From assembly GCA_000620205.1 (NCBI GenBank), contig JHVP01000003.1, forward strand, positions 491,934 through 555,933: 64,000 nt of DNA, written 5' to 3'. Under the pieces are notes generated by a model. The model had not been told where the DNA came from. It ran no database searches and was given only the letters and a program-made list of their open reading frames with translations. The DNA is from Geodermatophilaceae bacterium URHA0031 (lineage in GTDB: Bacteria > Actinomycetota > Actinomycetes > Mycobacteriales > Geodermatophilaceae). This document shows, piece after piece, positions 1-8,254 of this stretch (the stretch's first letter is position 1; each line of letters opens with the position of its first letter). Both the position numbers and the translations under genes were made by a program.

Positions 1-1
1 G

Positions 2-367
2 CTGGTCGACCGCTTCGGCACGGAGGTCTGCCTGGCCCTGGCCGCCGGTGAGCAGCCCGCCGCCGATCTGCGCGCCGCGCTGCCGGAGCTGCCCGGGCTG
101 ATGGCCGCCTCCGACCGGCGCACGCACGAGGTCGAGCGCTGCGTCATCGACCTGGTCGAGGCCACCGTGCTCGCCGACCGGGTCGGTGAGGTCTTCGACG
201 CCGTGGTGCTCGACGCGGAGCAGAAGCGGTCCACCGTCGTGCTCACCGACCTGGCCGTGGAGGCCCGGTGCGAGGGCCGGCTGACCCCGGGCGAGCGGGT
301 CCGGGTCCGGCTCACCACGGCGGACCCGGCCACCCGCACCGTGCGGTTCGCGCCCGCCGCCGGCTGA
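2..367 (+). CDS. RNB-domain exoribonuclease, C-terminal end (partial)
   Basis: The reading frame is open from base 2 and runs to the stop at 365-367, so the gene enters from the left edge and only about 121 residues are visible. The visible part ends an RNase II/R-type protein: a helical segment with ASDRRTHEVERCVIDLVEA, typical of the end of the RNB catalytic domain, followed by a short S1/OB-like beta segment (FDAVVLDAEQKRSTVVLTD and RVRVRLTTADP). Proteins of this family degrade RNA processively in the 3'-5' direction in the cytoplasm. Catalytic aspartates would lie upstream of the window and cannot be checked. The family call rests on the C-terminal pattern only. Confidence 0.7.
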   Translation: MVDRFGTEVCLALAAGEQPAADLRAALPELPGLMAASDRRTHEVERCVIDLVEATVLADRVGEVFDAVVLDAEQKRSTVVLTDLAVEARCEGRLTPGERVRVRLTTADPATRTVRFAPAAG

Positions 368-376
368 CCGGGGTCG

Positions 377-826
377 TCAGGACACCGCGGCCCGCATCAG
401 CGCGGCGACCCTCGCCTCCACCTCGGGTGTCCAGCGGGTCAGGGCGAAGGACACCGGCCACATGTCGCCGTCGTCGAGGTGGGCCGGGTCCTGGAACTCC
501 ATGGTCGTGTAGCGCTGGCCGAACTTCCCGGCGTTCTTCACCGCGACGACGACCTTGCCGTCGACGTTCGTGTAGGCCGGCATGCCGTACCAGGTCTTGG
601 GCAGGAGGTCCGGCGCCGCGGCGGTGACGGTCACGTGGACCCGCTCGGCGAGGGCGCGGTCCTCCGGTGTCATCTTCGCGATCGCGTCGAGGAGCGCCTG
701 CAGCCCGTCGGCCTTCTTGGCCCCGCCCCTCCCCTCGGCCCGCAGCTCCTCGGCCCGGGCCTTCATCGCGGCGCGCTCCTCGGCGCTGAAGCCGCCCTTG
801 TCGGTCTCGATGGTCTCCGCGGTCAT
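377..826 (-). CDS. DUF1801/YdhG-like protein
   Basis: This encodes 149 residues. An N-terminal charged helix (EERAAMKARAEELRAEGRGG) is followed by a domain with the DUF1801/YdhG pattern, including WYGMPAYTNVDGKVVVAVKNAGKFGQ and a C-terminal helix. Members of this family are small soluble proteins of uncertain function; the iron-chaperone label sometimes attached to them is weakly supported. The ATG at 826 was chosen because a GGGAGAGG-type ribosome site lies about 8 bases upstream and conservation-like sequence begins here; the frame stays open further upstream but reads as low-complexity Arg/Gly. It converges with the exoribonuclease gene with a 9-base gap. Confidence 0.75.
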   Translation of the reverse strand: MTAETIETDKGGFSAEERAAMKARAEELRAEGRGGAKKADGLQALLDAIAKMTPEDRALAERVHVTVTAAAPDLLPKTWYGMPAYTNVDGKVVVAVKNAGKFGQRYTTMEFQDPAHLDDGDMWPVSFALTRWTPEVEARVAALMRAAVS

Positions 827-982
827 CTCGGCACCCTCTCCCTGTCGCGGCCCCCGACGTGTCGCGGGGCCGATCGAGACCCACGCTAGGACCGGGGACC
901 GGGCCCGGGCTTCTCGATTCCTGACGGATCGGTCCCCCCGTCCGGCACCGCGCCGACGGCGTGCACCAGCGAGGATGAGGGC

Positions 983-1459
983 GTGGCCATCGACTTCTCC
1001 GCGTCCTACCCCGCCCCGCCGGACGCCGTCCTCGCCCTGCTCACCGACGAGGGCTTCCTCCGCGACCGGGCTGCGGCCCTCGGCGGGCAGGCCGAGGAGG
1101 TGACGGTGGCAGGGCAGGTCAGCACCGTCCGGCTCGCCGCCCCCACCGCGGGCATCCCGACGGTCTTCGCCCGGTTCGTCGGCTCCTCCGTCGACGTGGT
1201 CGAGCGCACCACCTGGACGCCGGAGGGCACCGGGCACCGCGGCGTCCTGGACGTCGGCGCCGAGGTCTTCGGCCGGACGGTCCGGGTCACCGGCGAGCGG
1301 CTGCTGACCCCGGACGGGGACGGCACCCGGTCGACCGTCACCGGGACGGCGAAGGTGAACGCACCGCTGATCGGGCGGCAGGCCGAGGGCGCGGTCAGCG
1401 AGCTCGTCGCGGTGGTGCTGCGCCGGGAGGACGAGCTGCTCCGGCGCCGGCTGGGCTGA
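983..1459 (+). CDS. DUF2505 domain protein
   Basis: A 158-residue soluble protein starting at GTG 983. It resembles the actinobacterial DUF2505 family, which has an SRPBCC/START-like fold: the N-terminus pairs FSASYPAPPDAVLALLTDEGFLRDR with a strand-rich middle and ends in a long helix (AEGAVSELVAVVLRREDELLRRRL). Such proteins are predicted to have a hydrophobic ligand pocket, but no ligand is known. It is divergent from the DUF1801 gene, with about 155 bases between the two starts, so both promoters probably lie in 827-982. No signal peptide or membrane segment is visible. Confidence 0.7.
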   Translation: MAIDFSASYPAPPDAVLALLTDEGFLRDRAAALGGQAEEVTVAGQVSTVRLAAPTAGIPTVFARFVGSSVDVVERTTWTPEGTGHRGVLDVGAEVFGRTVRVTGERLLTPDGDGTRSTVTGTAKVNAPLIGRQAEGAVSELVAVVLRREDELLRRRLG

Positions 1460-1488
1460 CTGTCGGCACCGGCTGCGACGATTCCCGC

Positions 1489-1869
1489 ATGGTCGCCTTC
1501 TTCGTCCCCCGGGCCAGCGACGACGAGCAGGCGGAACGGCTCTACGACGCCCTCGCCGAGTTCGCCGGCTGCGAGCCGGCCGCCCCGGCCGACCGGGTGC
1601 AGGCCATCGACTTCACCCACGACGGGGCGCAGTGGCGGGCGGAGGTCGGCGAGGAGCTGCGCGGACGGCGGACGACCCGGCAGCTCCGTCGCGGCGAGCT
1701 GCTCGAGCACACCGTGGAGCTGACCTCCAGCTCCCGGGTGCTGGCCGTCTACCCGGGTCGCCCGTTCACCGTGGTCACCGACGCCCAGCCGATCACCGGG
1801 GCCACGTCGGAGTGGGCCAACCCGTTCACCGCCGAGCCGGACGCGGTCACGCCCTTCGACCGGCGGTGA
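1489..1869 (+). CDS. Conserved-looking hypothetical protein
   Basis: This encodes 126 residues from ATG 1489, 29 bases after the DUF2505 gene and in the same direction, so co-transcription is plausible. The protein is acidic at the N-terminus (RASDDEQAERLYDALAEFAGC) and strand-rich later (LAVYPGRPFTVVTDAQPITG). Codon third positions are almost all G or C, as expected of a real gene here. I do not recognise a family. No membrane segment, signal peptide or metal motif is visible. Confidence 0.6.
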   Translation: MVAFFVPRASDDEQAERLYDALAEFAGCEPAAPADRVQAIDFTHDGAQWRAEVGEELRGRRTTRQLRRGELLEHTVELTSSSRVLAVYPGRPFTVVTDAQPITGATSEWANPFTAEPDAVTPFDRR

Positions 1870-2023
1870 CCCCGTCGGCAGGCTCGTCCCACGGGCCCCA
1901 CCCGCCCCATGCGAGGCCACGACTCGTGAGGGTCCGGCTACGCAGCGGCTGGAACGCGGGAGTACCGGATCTGGAGCGTCCCACCCCGTTGACGCGGTGG
2001 AACGACACGCCTGTGATCAACAC

Positions 2024-2542
2024 ATGACCGAGCTCCTGGTCGATGACGTCGCCCCCTTCGAGGACTGGCCGTCCGCCGCCCGTGCCTCGCTGGCGTTCCT
2101 CCACCGCACCGTCGGGCTCGACGTCTGGGTCGTCACCGAGGTCCGCGAGCCGCTGCAGGTCGTGCTGCACGCGCACCCCGAGGAGGTCCTGCCCCCGGGG
2201 AGCTCGATCTCCTGGGACCGGAGCTTCTGCCACTCCATGGTCAGCGGACAGGGGCCACGGGTCGCCACCGTCGCCGCCGCGACCCCGGCCTACCGCGACC
2301 TGGAGACCGGCCTGCCGCACCGGGTCGCCGCCTACATCGGCGTCCCGCTGGTCACCCGCCAGGGCACCCTCTTCGGCACGTTGTGCGGGCTCTCCGTCCG
2401 CGCCCAGCCGCGCACCCTGGTCCGCTTCCTGCCGGTGGTGGAGATGACCGCCCGGTTGCTGAGCACCATGTTCCCCGCCGACGCGTCGGCTCACCGGACC
2501 GCCAGCAGCCCCCCGTCGGGGATCCGCGAGCGCGCGACGTAG
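2024..2542 (+). CDS. GAF-domain sensor-like protein
   Basis: A 172-residue single-domain protein. It carries a GAF-like pattern: SLAFLHRTVGLDVWVVTEV at the start, the hallmark SWDRSFCHSMVSGQGPRVATVAAATPAYRD in the middle, and AYIGVPLVTRQGTLFGTLCGLS near residues 105-125. GAF domains bind small molecules or sense redox or light. No output domain is fused, so it may act on a separate partner. ATG 2024 was chosen over an in-frame upstream GTG because the recognisable domain starts shortly after it. The last 52 bases overlap the convergent potassium-channel gene, so the C-terminal tail may be non-essential. Confidence 0.72.
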   Translation: MTELLVDDVAPFEDWPSAARASLAFLHRTVGLDVWVVTEVREPLQVVLHAHPEEVLPPGSSISWDRSFCHSMVSGQGPRVATVAAATPAYRDLETGLPHRVAAYIGVPLVTRQGTLFGTLCGLSVRAQPRTLVRFLPVVEMTARLLSTMFPADASAHRTASSPPSGIRERAT

Positions 2543-3522
2543 TACAGCGTCGTCCCCGCCGGGAGGAGGGTGTCCCAGGCCGGGCTGAGCAGCAGGCCCT
2601 CGGCGGTCCGGACGGCGAGCACGGTGGCACCGTAGGTCCGCCCGAGGTGCTGCTGGCAGTCCCCGAACGCGCCGAACCCGTGCCCGGCGGGCAGCTGCAC
2701 CGAGTAGGTGTTGCCGCCGCCCCCGCTGCTCATCAGGTCGCTGTATACCTCGGTGATGCCCGGGTCGAGCGCCTCCTCGGTGATCAGCGAGGGCATGTGC
2801 CACTGCACGCAGGCGATCCCCGGGTTGACGTAGCGCAGGTTGTCCCGCCGGCCCAGGTCCCGCAGCGCCGCCACGGTGTGCACGCCCGGGTTGGCGTGCT
2901 CCACCGCGACGGCGATCGCCAGCGTCTCGTTGTCGTCCCGCCCGTCGACGACGACCGTCCGGGCCCGGCCGACGCACGCCCGGTCCATGACGTCGGCGTG
3001 GGCGAGGTCGCCGCGCACGAAGGAGACGACCGGGTCCTCGGGCACCGGGTTCTCCGGGACGTCGTCCCAGGCGCACAGCGCGATCGGCGTCGCGTTCTCC
3101 GCGTGCAGCTCGGCGAGCATCCGCTCGGTCCGCCCGGGCACGTACCCCAGGACGACGACGTGGTCGGTCAGCTGCAGTGCACTCATCCCCCTCCGGCGCC
3201 GGCCGCGGGCCGACTGCAGGTAGTCGGCGAGCCGGGTGAACAGCAGTGTCAGCGTGACGATCCCGCCGACGATGACGTAGGTGCCGACGAGGTGGCCAGC
3301 GGCCGACACCGGGAAGAAGTCCCCGTAGCCCACCGTCGCGGCGGTGACCACGAAGTACCACCAGTAGTTGGCCGGCTCGGCGATCGGGCTGCCGGCCGGC
3401 TCCACCAGTGCCATCGCCAGCCAGCTGGTGAGGAACACGAGCACGATGACCAGCAGCGGCAACCGCCACCCGTGCAGCCGGCTGCCCACCAGGCGGGTGA
3501 GCCGGGAGAGGATGAAGAGCAC
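2491..3522 (-). CDS. Two-TM potassium channel with TrkA-N (RCK) domain
   Basis: A 343-residue protein. Hydrophobic segments at about 21-39 and 78-98 flank a pore loop carrying the potassium selectivity filter TVGYGD (residues 63-68). After an arginine-rich linker, a Rossmann-type RCK/TrkA-N domain starts near 120 (HVVVLGYVPGR) and is followed by a second regulatory part. Known relatives form tetrameric inner-membrane potassium channels gated by ligands bound to the RCK ring. The start is GTG 3522, preceded by AGGAGG at a tight 3-base spacing. The gene is divergent from the Ser/Thr kinase gene with 118 bases between starts. Confidence 0.85.
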   Translation of the reverse strand: MLFILSRLTRLVGSRLHGWRLPLLVIVLVFLTSWLAMALVEPAGSPIAEPANYWWYFVVTAATVGYGDFFPVSAAGHLVGTYVIVGGIVTLTLLFTRLADYLQSARGRRRRGMSALQLTDHVVVLGYVPGRTERMLAELHAENATPIALCAWDDVPENPVPEDPVVSFVRGDLAHADVMDRACVGRARTVVVDGRDDNETLAIAVAVEHANPGVHTVAALRDLGRRDNLRYVNPGIACVQWHMPSLITEEALDPGITEVYSDLMSSGGGGNTYSVQLPAGHGFGAFGDCQQHLGRTYGATVLAVRTAEGLLLSPAWDTLLPAGTTLYYVARSRIPDGGLLAVR

Positions 3523-3640
3523 GGGCCTCCTGCCGGGACGGACGCCGGGGAACCTACCGCCCGCCAGCGGGGACCGGGCATGCTGGAGCCGCCGCGGGCC
3601 TGGTGCTTGCGCGCGTCCGGGCCAGGGAAGGACCACTGCC

Positions 3641-4813
3641 GTGATCGATCCAGAGGCAGGCGCCCGTGTGGTCGGCGGCCGGTACGAGATTGCCGGCGAG
3701 CTCGGCCGTGGTGGCATGGGGGTCGTCTGGCTGGCCAACGACCGCGTGCTGCAGCGCGAGGTCGCGCTGAAGGAGATCAGCTACCCGGTGTACCTCGACG
3801 ACGCCGAGCGTGCGGTCCTCCGTGAGCGGACGCTCCGCGAGGCCCGCACCGCCGCCCGGCTGGAGGACCCGCACGTCGTCGCGATCCACGACGTCGTGGA
3901 GGAGGACGGGCGGCCCTGGCTGGTGATGGAGCACGTCCGGTCGCGTAGCCTGCAGCGCATCCTGGAGGAGGACGGTCCGCTCTCCCCCGCCGAGGTCGCC
4001 CGGATCGGCCTCGACGTCCTGTCGGCCATCGAGGTGGCGCACGCCGCCGGCGTCCTGCACCGCGACGTCAAGCCGGGCAACGTGCTGGTGGACGACGACG
4101 GCCACGCCTGCCTCACCGACTTCGGCATCGCCACCACCACCGAGGACTCCTCGCTCACCACCGAGGGCGCGGTGCTCGGCTCCCCCGCCTACATGGCACC
4201 CGAGCGCGCCAACGGCCAGCCGCCCACCCCCGCCGTCGACCTGTGGTCGCTGGGCGCGACGCTGTACGCGGCCGTCGAGGGCCGGAGCCCCTTCGACCGG
4301 GACACCCCGATGGCCACCCTGCTGGCCGTGGTCGGCGAGCAACCCGCACCGATGGTCGCCGCCGGCCCGCTGGAGCCGGTGCTGCGCGGGCTGCTGACCA
4401 AGGACCCGGCCGCCCGCGCGTCGGCGGCCCAGGCCCGCGAGCAGCTGGCCGCGGTCGCCGCCGGGCCGCAGCCCAGCAGGCCCGCTCGCGCCCGCCCGCG
4501 GCTGGGCCTGCGCAGCCCCGCCGGTGGGGACGTCGTGCGCTTCGACCTCGCCGACCTGCTCTCCCTGGCGTCGTCGTCCAAGGCCGCGCTGGGCACCGCC
4601 GTGCGGGACGCCCGCGACCAGGTGAAGGAGGCGAGCGAGCGCCGGAACGAGCCCCCGCTGCCCCGGCGGGAGCGGCGGGCCGCGGCCAAGCAGCGCCGGT
4701 TCCGCTTCAAGCGCCGCTGGGTGGTCGTCCCGATCGTGGTGCTGGTGCTGGTCGTCGTCCTGGTGCTGGCGACCCTGGCCCTGCTGGTGACCGGTGTGAT
4801 CACCCTGTCCTGA
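3641..4813 (+). CDS. Membrane-anchored Ser/Thr protein kinase (PknB type)
   Basis: A 390-residue kinase. Glycine loop GRGGMGVVW sits at 22-30, the ATP lysine is K44 (VALKE), the catalytic loop is HRDVKPGN with D142, the DFG motif is at 160-162, and SPAYMAPE marks the activation-segment end. A basic linker (about residues 335-360) precedes a single C-terminal transmembrane helix that ends almost at the C-terminus. There is no extracellular PASTA domain, so external signal sensing is not evident. GTG 3641 is preceded by GGGAAGGA. Its target is unknown; the divergent potassium channel is a possible partner by position only. Confidence 0.88.
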   Translation: MIDPEAGARVVGGRYEIAGELGRGGMGVVWLANDRVLQREVALKEISYPVYLDDAERAVLRERTLREARTAARLEDPHVVAIHDVVEEDGRPWLVMEHVRSRSLQRILEEDGPLSPAEVARIGLDVLSAIEVAHAAGVLHRDVKPGNVLVDDDGHACLTDFGIATTTEDSSLTTEGAVLGSPAYMAPERANGQPPTPAVDLWSLGATLYAAVEGRSPFDRDTPMATLLAVVGEQPAPMVAAGPLEPVLRGLLTKDPAARASAAQAREQLAAVAAGPQPSRPARARPRLGLRSPAGGDVVRFDLADLLSLASSSKAALGTAVRDARDQVKEASERRNEPPLPRRERRAAAKQRRFRFKRRWVVVPIVVLVLVVVLVLATLALLVTGVITLS

Positions 4814-4839
4814 CCCGGCGGGTGGGGCAGGGTGAGGTC

Positions 4840-4962
4840 ATGACGACACCCCCGCAGGACGAGCCGCAGCCCCGCGACATCGCACTCGAGCAGGCCACCC
4901 CCGAGCAGGTCGAGGAACTCGAGGCGGCGAGCGAGCCACCGGGTGCCGCGATCACGGACTGA
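4840..4962 (+). CDS. Small acidic hypothetical protein (40 aa)
   Basis: A 40-residue proline- and glutamate-rich reading frame (DIALEQATPEQVEELEAA), 26 bases after the kinase stop and in the same direction. A purine-rich GGGTGAGG precedes ATG 4840. The frame ends just before the convergent NRPS-like gene. Codon third positions are mostly G/C, and the amino-acid composition differs from chance readings of this DNA, which are Arg-rich. No function can be inferred. It could be chance. Confidence 0.45.
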   Translation: MTTPPQDEPQPRDIALEQATPEQVEELEAASEPPGAAITD

Positions 4963-4968
4963 GCCGAC

Positions 4969-7551
4969 TCAGCTCCGCGGCGCCTCCACCACGAGGGGGG
5001 CACGATCGCTCCTCGAGGCGTCCAGGGCCGCGAGTTCCGAAGCGATGACCCGCGCGGCCTCGGCCACGTTGGGCTCGTGCAGCATGCCCACGTGGTCGCC
5101 CGGGACGTCGTGCGTCGACCACTCGCCGGTGAGGTGTCCCGCCCACCGCCGGCGGGCCGAGGCGTCGGGATCGTCGCGCGCGACGAGGACGAGCGTCCGG
5201 CCGTTCCAGGGCGCCGTGCGGTAGCGCCGCTGCAACGCCATGCCCTGCCGGTGGAAGCGCAGGTAGTGGCCCAGACCCGGGTCGGGGAGCACACCGGTGG
5301 TGGCCAACGCGGCCAGCTGCTTGACGCGGCGCAGCGGACCACCGGTGAGGACCGGGGGCGATGCTCCCCGCTCGGGCGGGAAGGTGTCCAGGAGCACCAG
5401 CAGCTCGGTCTCCTCGCCGGCGGCCAGCAGCTGGCGGGCCATCTCCAGCGCGACGACCGCACCCAGGGAGTGGCCGGCCAGCCGGTACGGCCCGGTCGGC
5501 TGCACGGTGCGCAACGTCCGCACGTGCCGGCGGGCCATCGCCCGGACCGACCAGTCGGGCAGGCCACGGTTCTCCAGCCCGTGCGCCTGCATGGCCCAGA
5601 CCGGCTGGTCGGGCCCCAGCCGCCGAGCGAGGGCCCGGAACCCCAGCGCGACGCCGCCGGCCCCCGCGATGCAGAACAGCGGGGTGCGCGAGCCACCCCT
5701 GGACAGGCACACCAGGGTCGGGTGGGCAGGTGCCCGGCGACGCCGGACCGCGGCGGCGAAGGCGCCGACCGTCGGGAACTCCACCAGCAGGTTGGTCGAC
5801 AGCTCCTTGCCCGACACCCCCAGCTCCTCGCTGAGCGCGGCCAGCAACGCCTCGGCGGCCAGCGAGTCACCGCCGAGCTCGAAGAAGTCGTCGTCCAGCC
5901 CGACCGCCTCGAGCTCCAGGACTCTGGCGAACAGGGCCGCCACGACGCGCTCCCAGTCCGTGCGGGGCGGGGTGAGGCCGGCGACCACCCCCGGGGCGGG
6001 CGGGAGCGCCGAGCGGTCCAGCTTGCCCCGCTCGGTCCGTGGGAGCTGGGGCAGGAACACGATCTCCTGCGGCACCATGAAGCCGGGCAGCGCCTCCCGG
6101 ACGGCCCGCCGGACGGTCGAGGCGTCGAGCCGCGGAGCCGCCGGCACCACGTAGGCGACCAGGTGCACCCGGCCGGTCGCGGGGGAGGCGACCCCCACCA
6201 CGACCGCCTCCCGGACGTCGGGGTGGGCGAACAGCACCGCGTCGATCTCCCCGGGCTCCACGAGGTGCCCGCGGACCTTGACGCTGTGGTCGGTCCGCCC
6301 GAGCAGGCGCATGCAGCCGTCGTCGGCGATGGTCGCGGTGTCACTGGTCAGGTAGGAGCGGACGCCGTCCTCCCCGTCGCTGTAGACCGCGTCGGTGAGC
6401 TGCTGCTCGCCCCAGTACCCGCGGGACAGCCACCGGCCGGAGACTACGAGCCGGCCGGTGCCCCGGTCGTGCAGTCCACCGTCCTGGTCCTGGACCTGCA
6501 GCCGGAGCCCGGCGACGGGCCAGCCCACCGGTGTCGCCCCGGCCGGTGCCGGGTCTCCCGGGCGCAGGACGAACTCGGCGATGAGACCGGTCTCCGTCGA
6601 CCCGTAGCGGTTCCGGATCTCGCAGGCCGGGCCGACGATGGAGCGGATCGCGGCCAGCTCGCTGCCGTGGACCGTCTCGCCGGCCATCGTCACCATCGCG
6701 AGCGCGTCCAGGGACCGCCCCGGCGGGAGCGTGGCGACCAGGCCGCGCAGGATGGCCGGGCTGGCGAGGAAGACGGTGGCGCCCACCTCCTCCAGCCAGC
6801 CGGGCAGTTCGGTGATCGGCCGGGTCCGGGGGTCGAACAGCCGCTGGGTCGTGCCGACGAGCAGCCCGGCCAGCGCTCCCCGCAGGCCCGCGTCGAAGCC
6901 GAGCGGCAACAGGTTGGCCACCACGTCGCCGGCGCCGTAGCAGCCGGTGGCGACCGAGTTGGTCCACGCGTCGTGCAGCAGCGACCGGGAGTCGGAGAAC
7001 ACGCCCTTGGGGCGGCCGGTGGACCCCGACGTGAACACGACCGCCACCGGGTCGGTGGACCCGGTGGGGGCCGAGCGGAGCGCCGCCGCGACCTCCTCCA
7101 GGGAGTGGTCGGGCAGCGGGACGGTGCCCTCCGGCACGAGCACCGTCGGGCAGACCTCGCCCCCCACCTCGGCGTGCTCCGGGTCGACGACGCAGGTGAC
7201 CGAGCCCGCGGCCTCGACGTAGTGGCGCAGCCGGGTGACCGGCGTCGTCGGGTCCAGCACCAGCACGGGCCGGCCGGCCGCGATCACGCCGACGACGGCG
7301 GTCACGGCACCGACCCCGGGCCGGCGCAGGACGGCGACCGGCGCCCCGGGAGCCGCGGCCTCAGCCACCGCGGCGCGGACCACCTCCGCCGCGCCGAGCA
7401 GTTCGCCGTACCGCAGCGTCCGCCGGTCGTCGGAGAGGGCGACCACCCCGCGCTGGGCGAGGGCCACGTCGACCAGTCGGTCGATCAGCCGCCCCTCGGC
7501 GTCCCCTTCGACGAGCGGGACGAGGCCGCTCCCGGCTGCGCGGTTCGACAC
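4969..7551 (-). CDS. NRPS-like enzyme, adenylation - carrier - thioesterase
   Basis: An 860-residue three-domain enzyme. The adenylation domain holds TSGSTGRPKG (174-183), YGSTE (316-320), GRTDHSVKVRG and the catalytic lysine K510 in RGKLD. The carrier domain has FFELGGDSL with phosphopantetheine serine S563. The thioesterase has GHSLG (S695) and a late GDHVGM histidine. No condensation or reductase domain is present. Asp in FDAGL (D220) occupies the position that normally contacts an alpha-amino group, favouring an amino-acid substrate. GTG 7551 follows GGAGGTGGC. No MbtH, phosphopantetheinyl transferase or tailoring gene is adjacent, so the product is unknown. Confidence 0.88.
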   Translation of the reverse strand: MSNRAAGSGLVPLVEGDAEGRLIDRLVDVALAQRGVVALSDDRRTLRYGELLGAAEVVRAAVAEAAAPGAPVAVLRRPGVGAVTAVVGVIAAGRPVLVLDPTTPVTRLRHYVEAAGSVTCVVDPEHAEVGGEVCPTVLVPEGTVPLPDHSLEEVAAALRSAPTGSTDPVAVVFTSGSTGRPKGVFSDSRSLLHDAWTNSVATGCYGAGDVVANLLPLGFDAGLRGALAGLLVGTTQRLFDPRTRPITELPGWLEEVGATVFLASPAILRGLVATLPPGRSLDALAMVTMAGETVHGSELAAIRSIVGPACEIRNRYGSTETGLIAEFVLRPGDPAPAGATPVGWPVAGLRLQVQDQDGGLHDRGTGRLVVSGRWLSRGYWGEQQLTDAVYSDGEDGVRSYLTSDTATIADDGCMRLLGRTDHSVKVRGHLVEPGEIDAVLFAHPDVREAVVVGVASPATGRVHLVAYVVPAAPRLDASTVRRAVREALPGFMVPQEIVFLPQLPRTERGKLDRSALPPAPGVVAGLTPPRTDWERVVAALFARVLELEAVGLDDDFFELGGDSLAAEALLAALSEELGVSGKELSTNLLVEFPTVGAFAAAVRRRRAPAHPTLVCLSRGGSRTPLFCIAGAGGVALGFRALARRLGPDQPVWAMQAHGLENRGLPDWSVRAMARRHVRTLRTVQPTGPYRLAGHSLGAVVALEMARQLLAAGEETELLVLLDTFPPERGASPPVLTGGPLRRVKQLAALATTGVLPDPGLGHYLRFHRQGMALQRRYRTAPWNGRTLVLVARDDPDASARRRWAGHLTGEWSTHDVPGDHVGMLHEPNVAEAARVIASELAALDASRSDRAPLVVEAPRS

Positions 7552-7683
7552 GCCACCTCCAGTGCTGTGGGTCGCCGACCCGCGCGCCGTGTCCGCCGCA
7601 CCGACGCGGAGGAACCGTTGATCGCAACAACTTACTCGATGCCGGTCCCCTGCTGTCCCCTGCGCTGCACTCGAACGGGGGGG

Positions 7684-7717
7684 TTGACGCACGGCAGGCG
7701 GCGGGTAGCGGCCTGGA
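7684..7717 (+). promoter_or_regulatory. Predicted housekeeping promoter, leaderless start
   Basis: TTGACG at 7684-7689, a 16-base spacer and TAGCGG at 7706-7711 match sigma-70-type -35 and -10 boxes. The ATG of the next gene is only 6 bases after the -10 box, so the transcript would begin at or next to the start codon. This is read from the sequence; no expression evidence is available. Confidence 0.45.
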
Positions 7718-8227
7718 ATGGAGAGCCGGGACCTGCTGCTGACCGCCTACGACAACGTCGAGGAGTCCGTCCGCGGCGCCCTCGACGGGATCGACCCCGC
7801 CCTCCTCACCGTGCGGCTGGACCCCGAGGCGAACACCATCGCCTGGCTCGTCTGGCACCTGACCCGGGTGCAGGACGACCACGTCGCCGAGGTGGCCGGG
7901 GTCGAGCAGGCCTACACCGAGGCAGGCTGGGCCGACCGCTTCGCGCTCCCCTTCCCGCCCCGCGCGCACGGCTACGGCTTCTCCAGCGAGGACGTCGGCC
8001 GGACCGAGATCACCGATCCGCAGCTGCTGCTGGACTACCACGCGGACGTCCACCGCCGGACCGCCGACTTCCTCCGGACCCTCTCCGCGACCGACCTCGA
8101 CCGCGTGGTCGACCGGCGGTGGGACCCGCCGGTGACCCTCGGCGTCCGGCTGCTCAGCGTCATCGGCGACGACCTCCAGCACGCCGGGCAGGCTGCCCTG
8201 CTCAGGGGCGTGCTCGAACGGCGCTGA
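7718..8227 (+). CDS. DinB/DUF664-family protein
   Basis: A 169-residue all-helical protein of the DinB superfamily. The N-terminal helix (RDLLLTAYDNVEESVRGALDG) and the motif WLVWHLTRVQDDHVAEVAG, with histidines in the expected metal-binding positions, are typical. A later conserved stretch, SVIGDDLQHAGQAALLRG, supplies the third histidine. Some members of this fold are metal- and thiol-dependent transferases that use mycothiol, but the substrate here cannot be told. It lies 27 bases upstream of the acyl-CoA dehydrogenase gene and may share its transcript. Confidence 0.75.
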   Translation: MESRDLLLTAYDNVEESVRGALDGIDPALLTVRLDPEANTIAWLVWHLTRVQDDHVAEVAGVEQAYTEAGWADRFALPFPPRAHGYGFSSEDVGRTEITDPQLLLDYHADVHRRTADFLRTLSATDLDRVVDRRWDPPVTLGVRLLSVIGDDLQHAGQAALLRGVLERR

Positions 8228-8254
8228 CCCCTACCCGCAGGTAGCTTCGGCGGC

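Noticed and set aside
377..1237. Long N-terminal extension of the DUF1801 gene (286 residues).
   Set aside because: The extra part is low-complexity Arg/Gly and overlaps the divergent DUF2505 gene; a good start with a ribosome site exists at 826.
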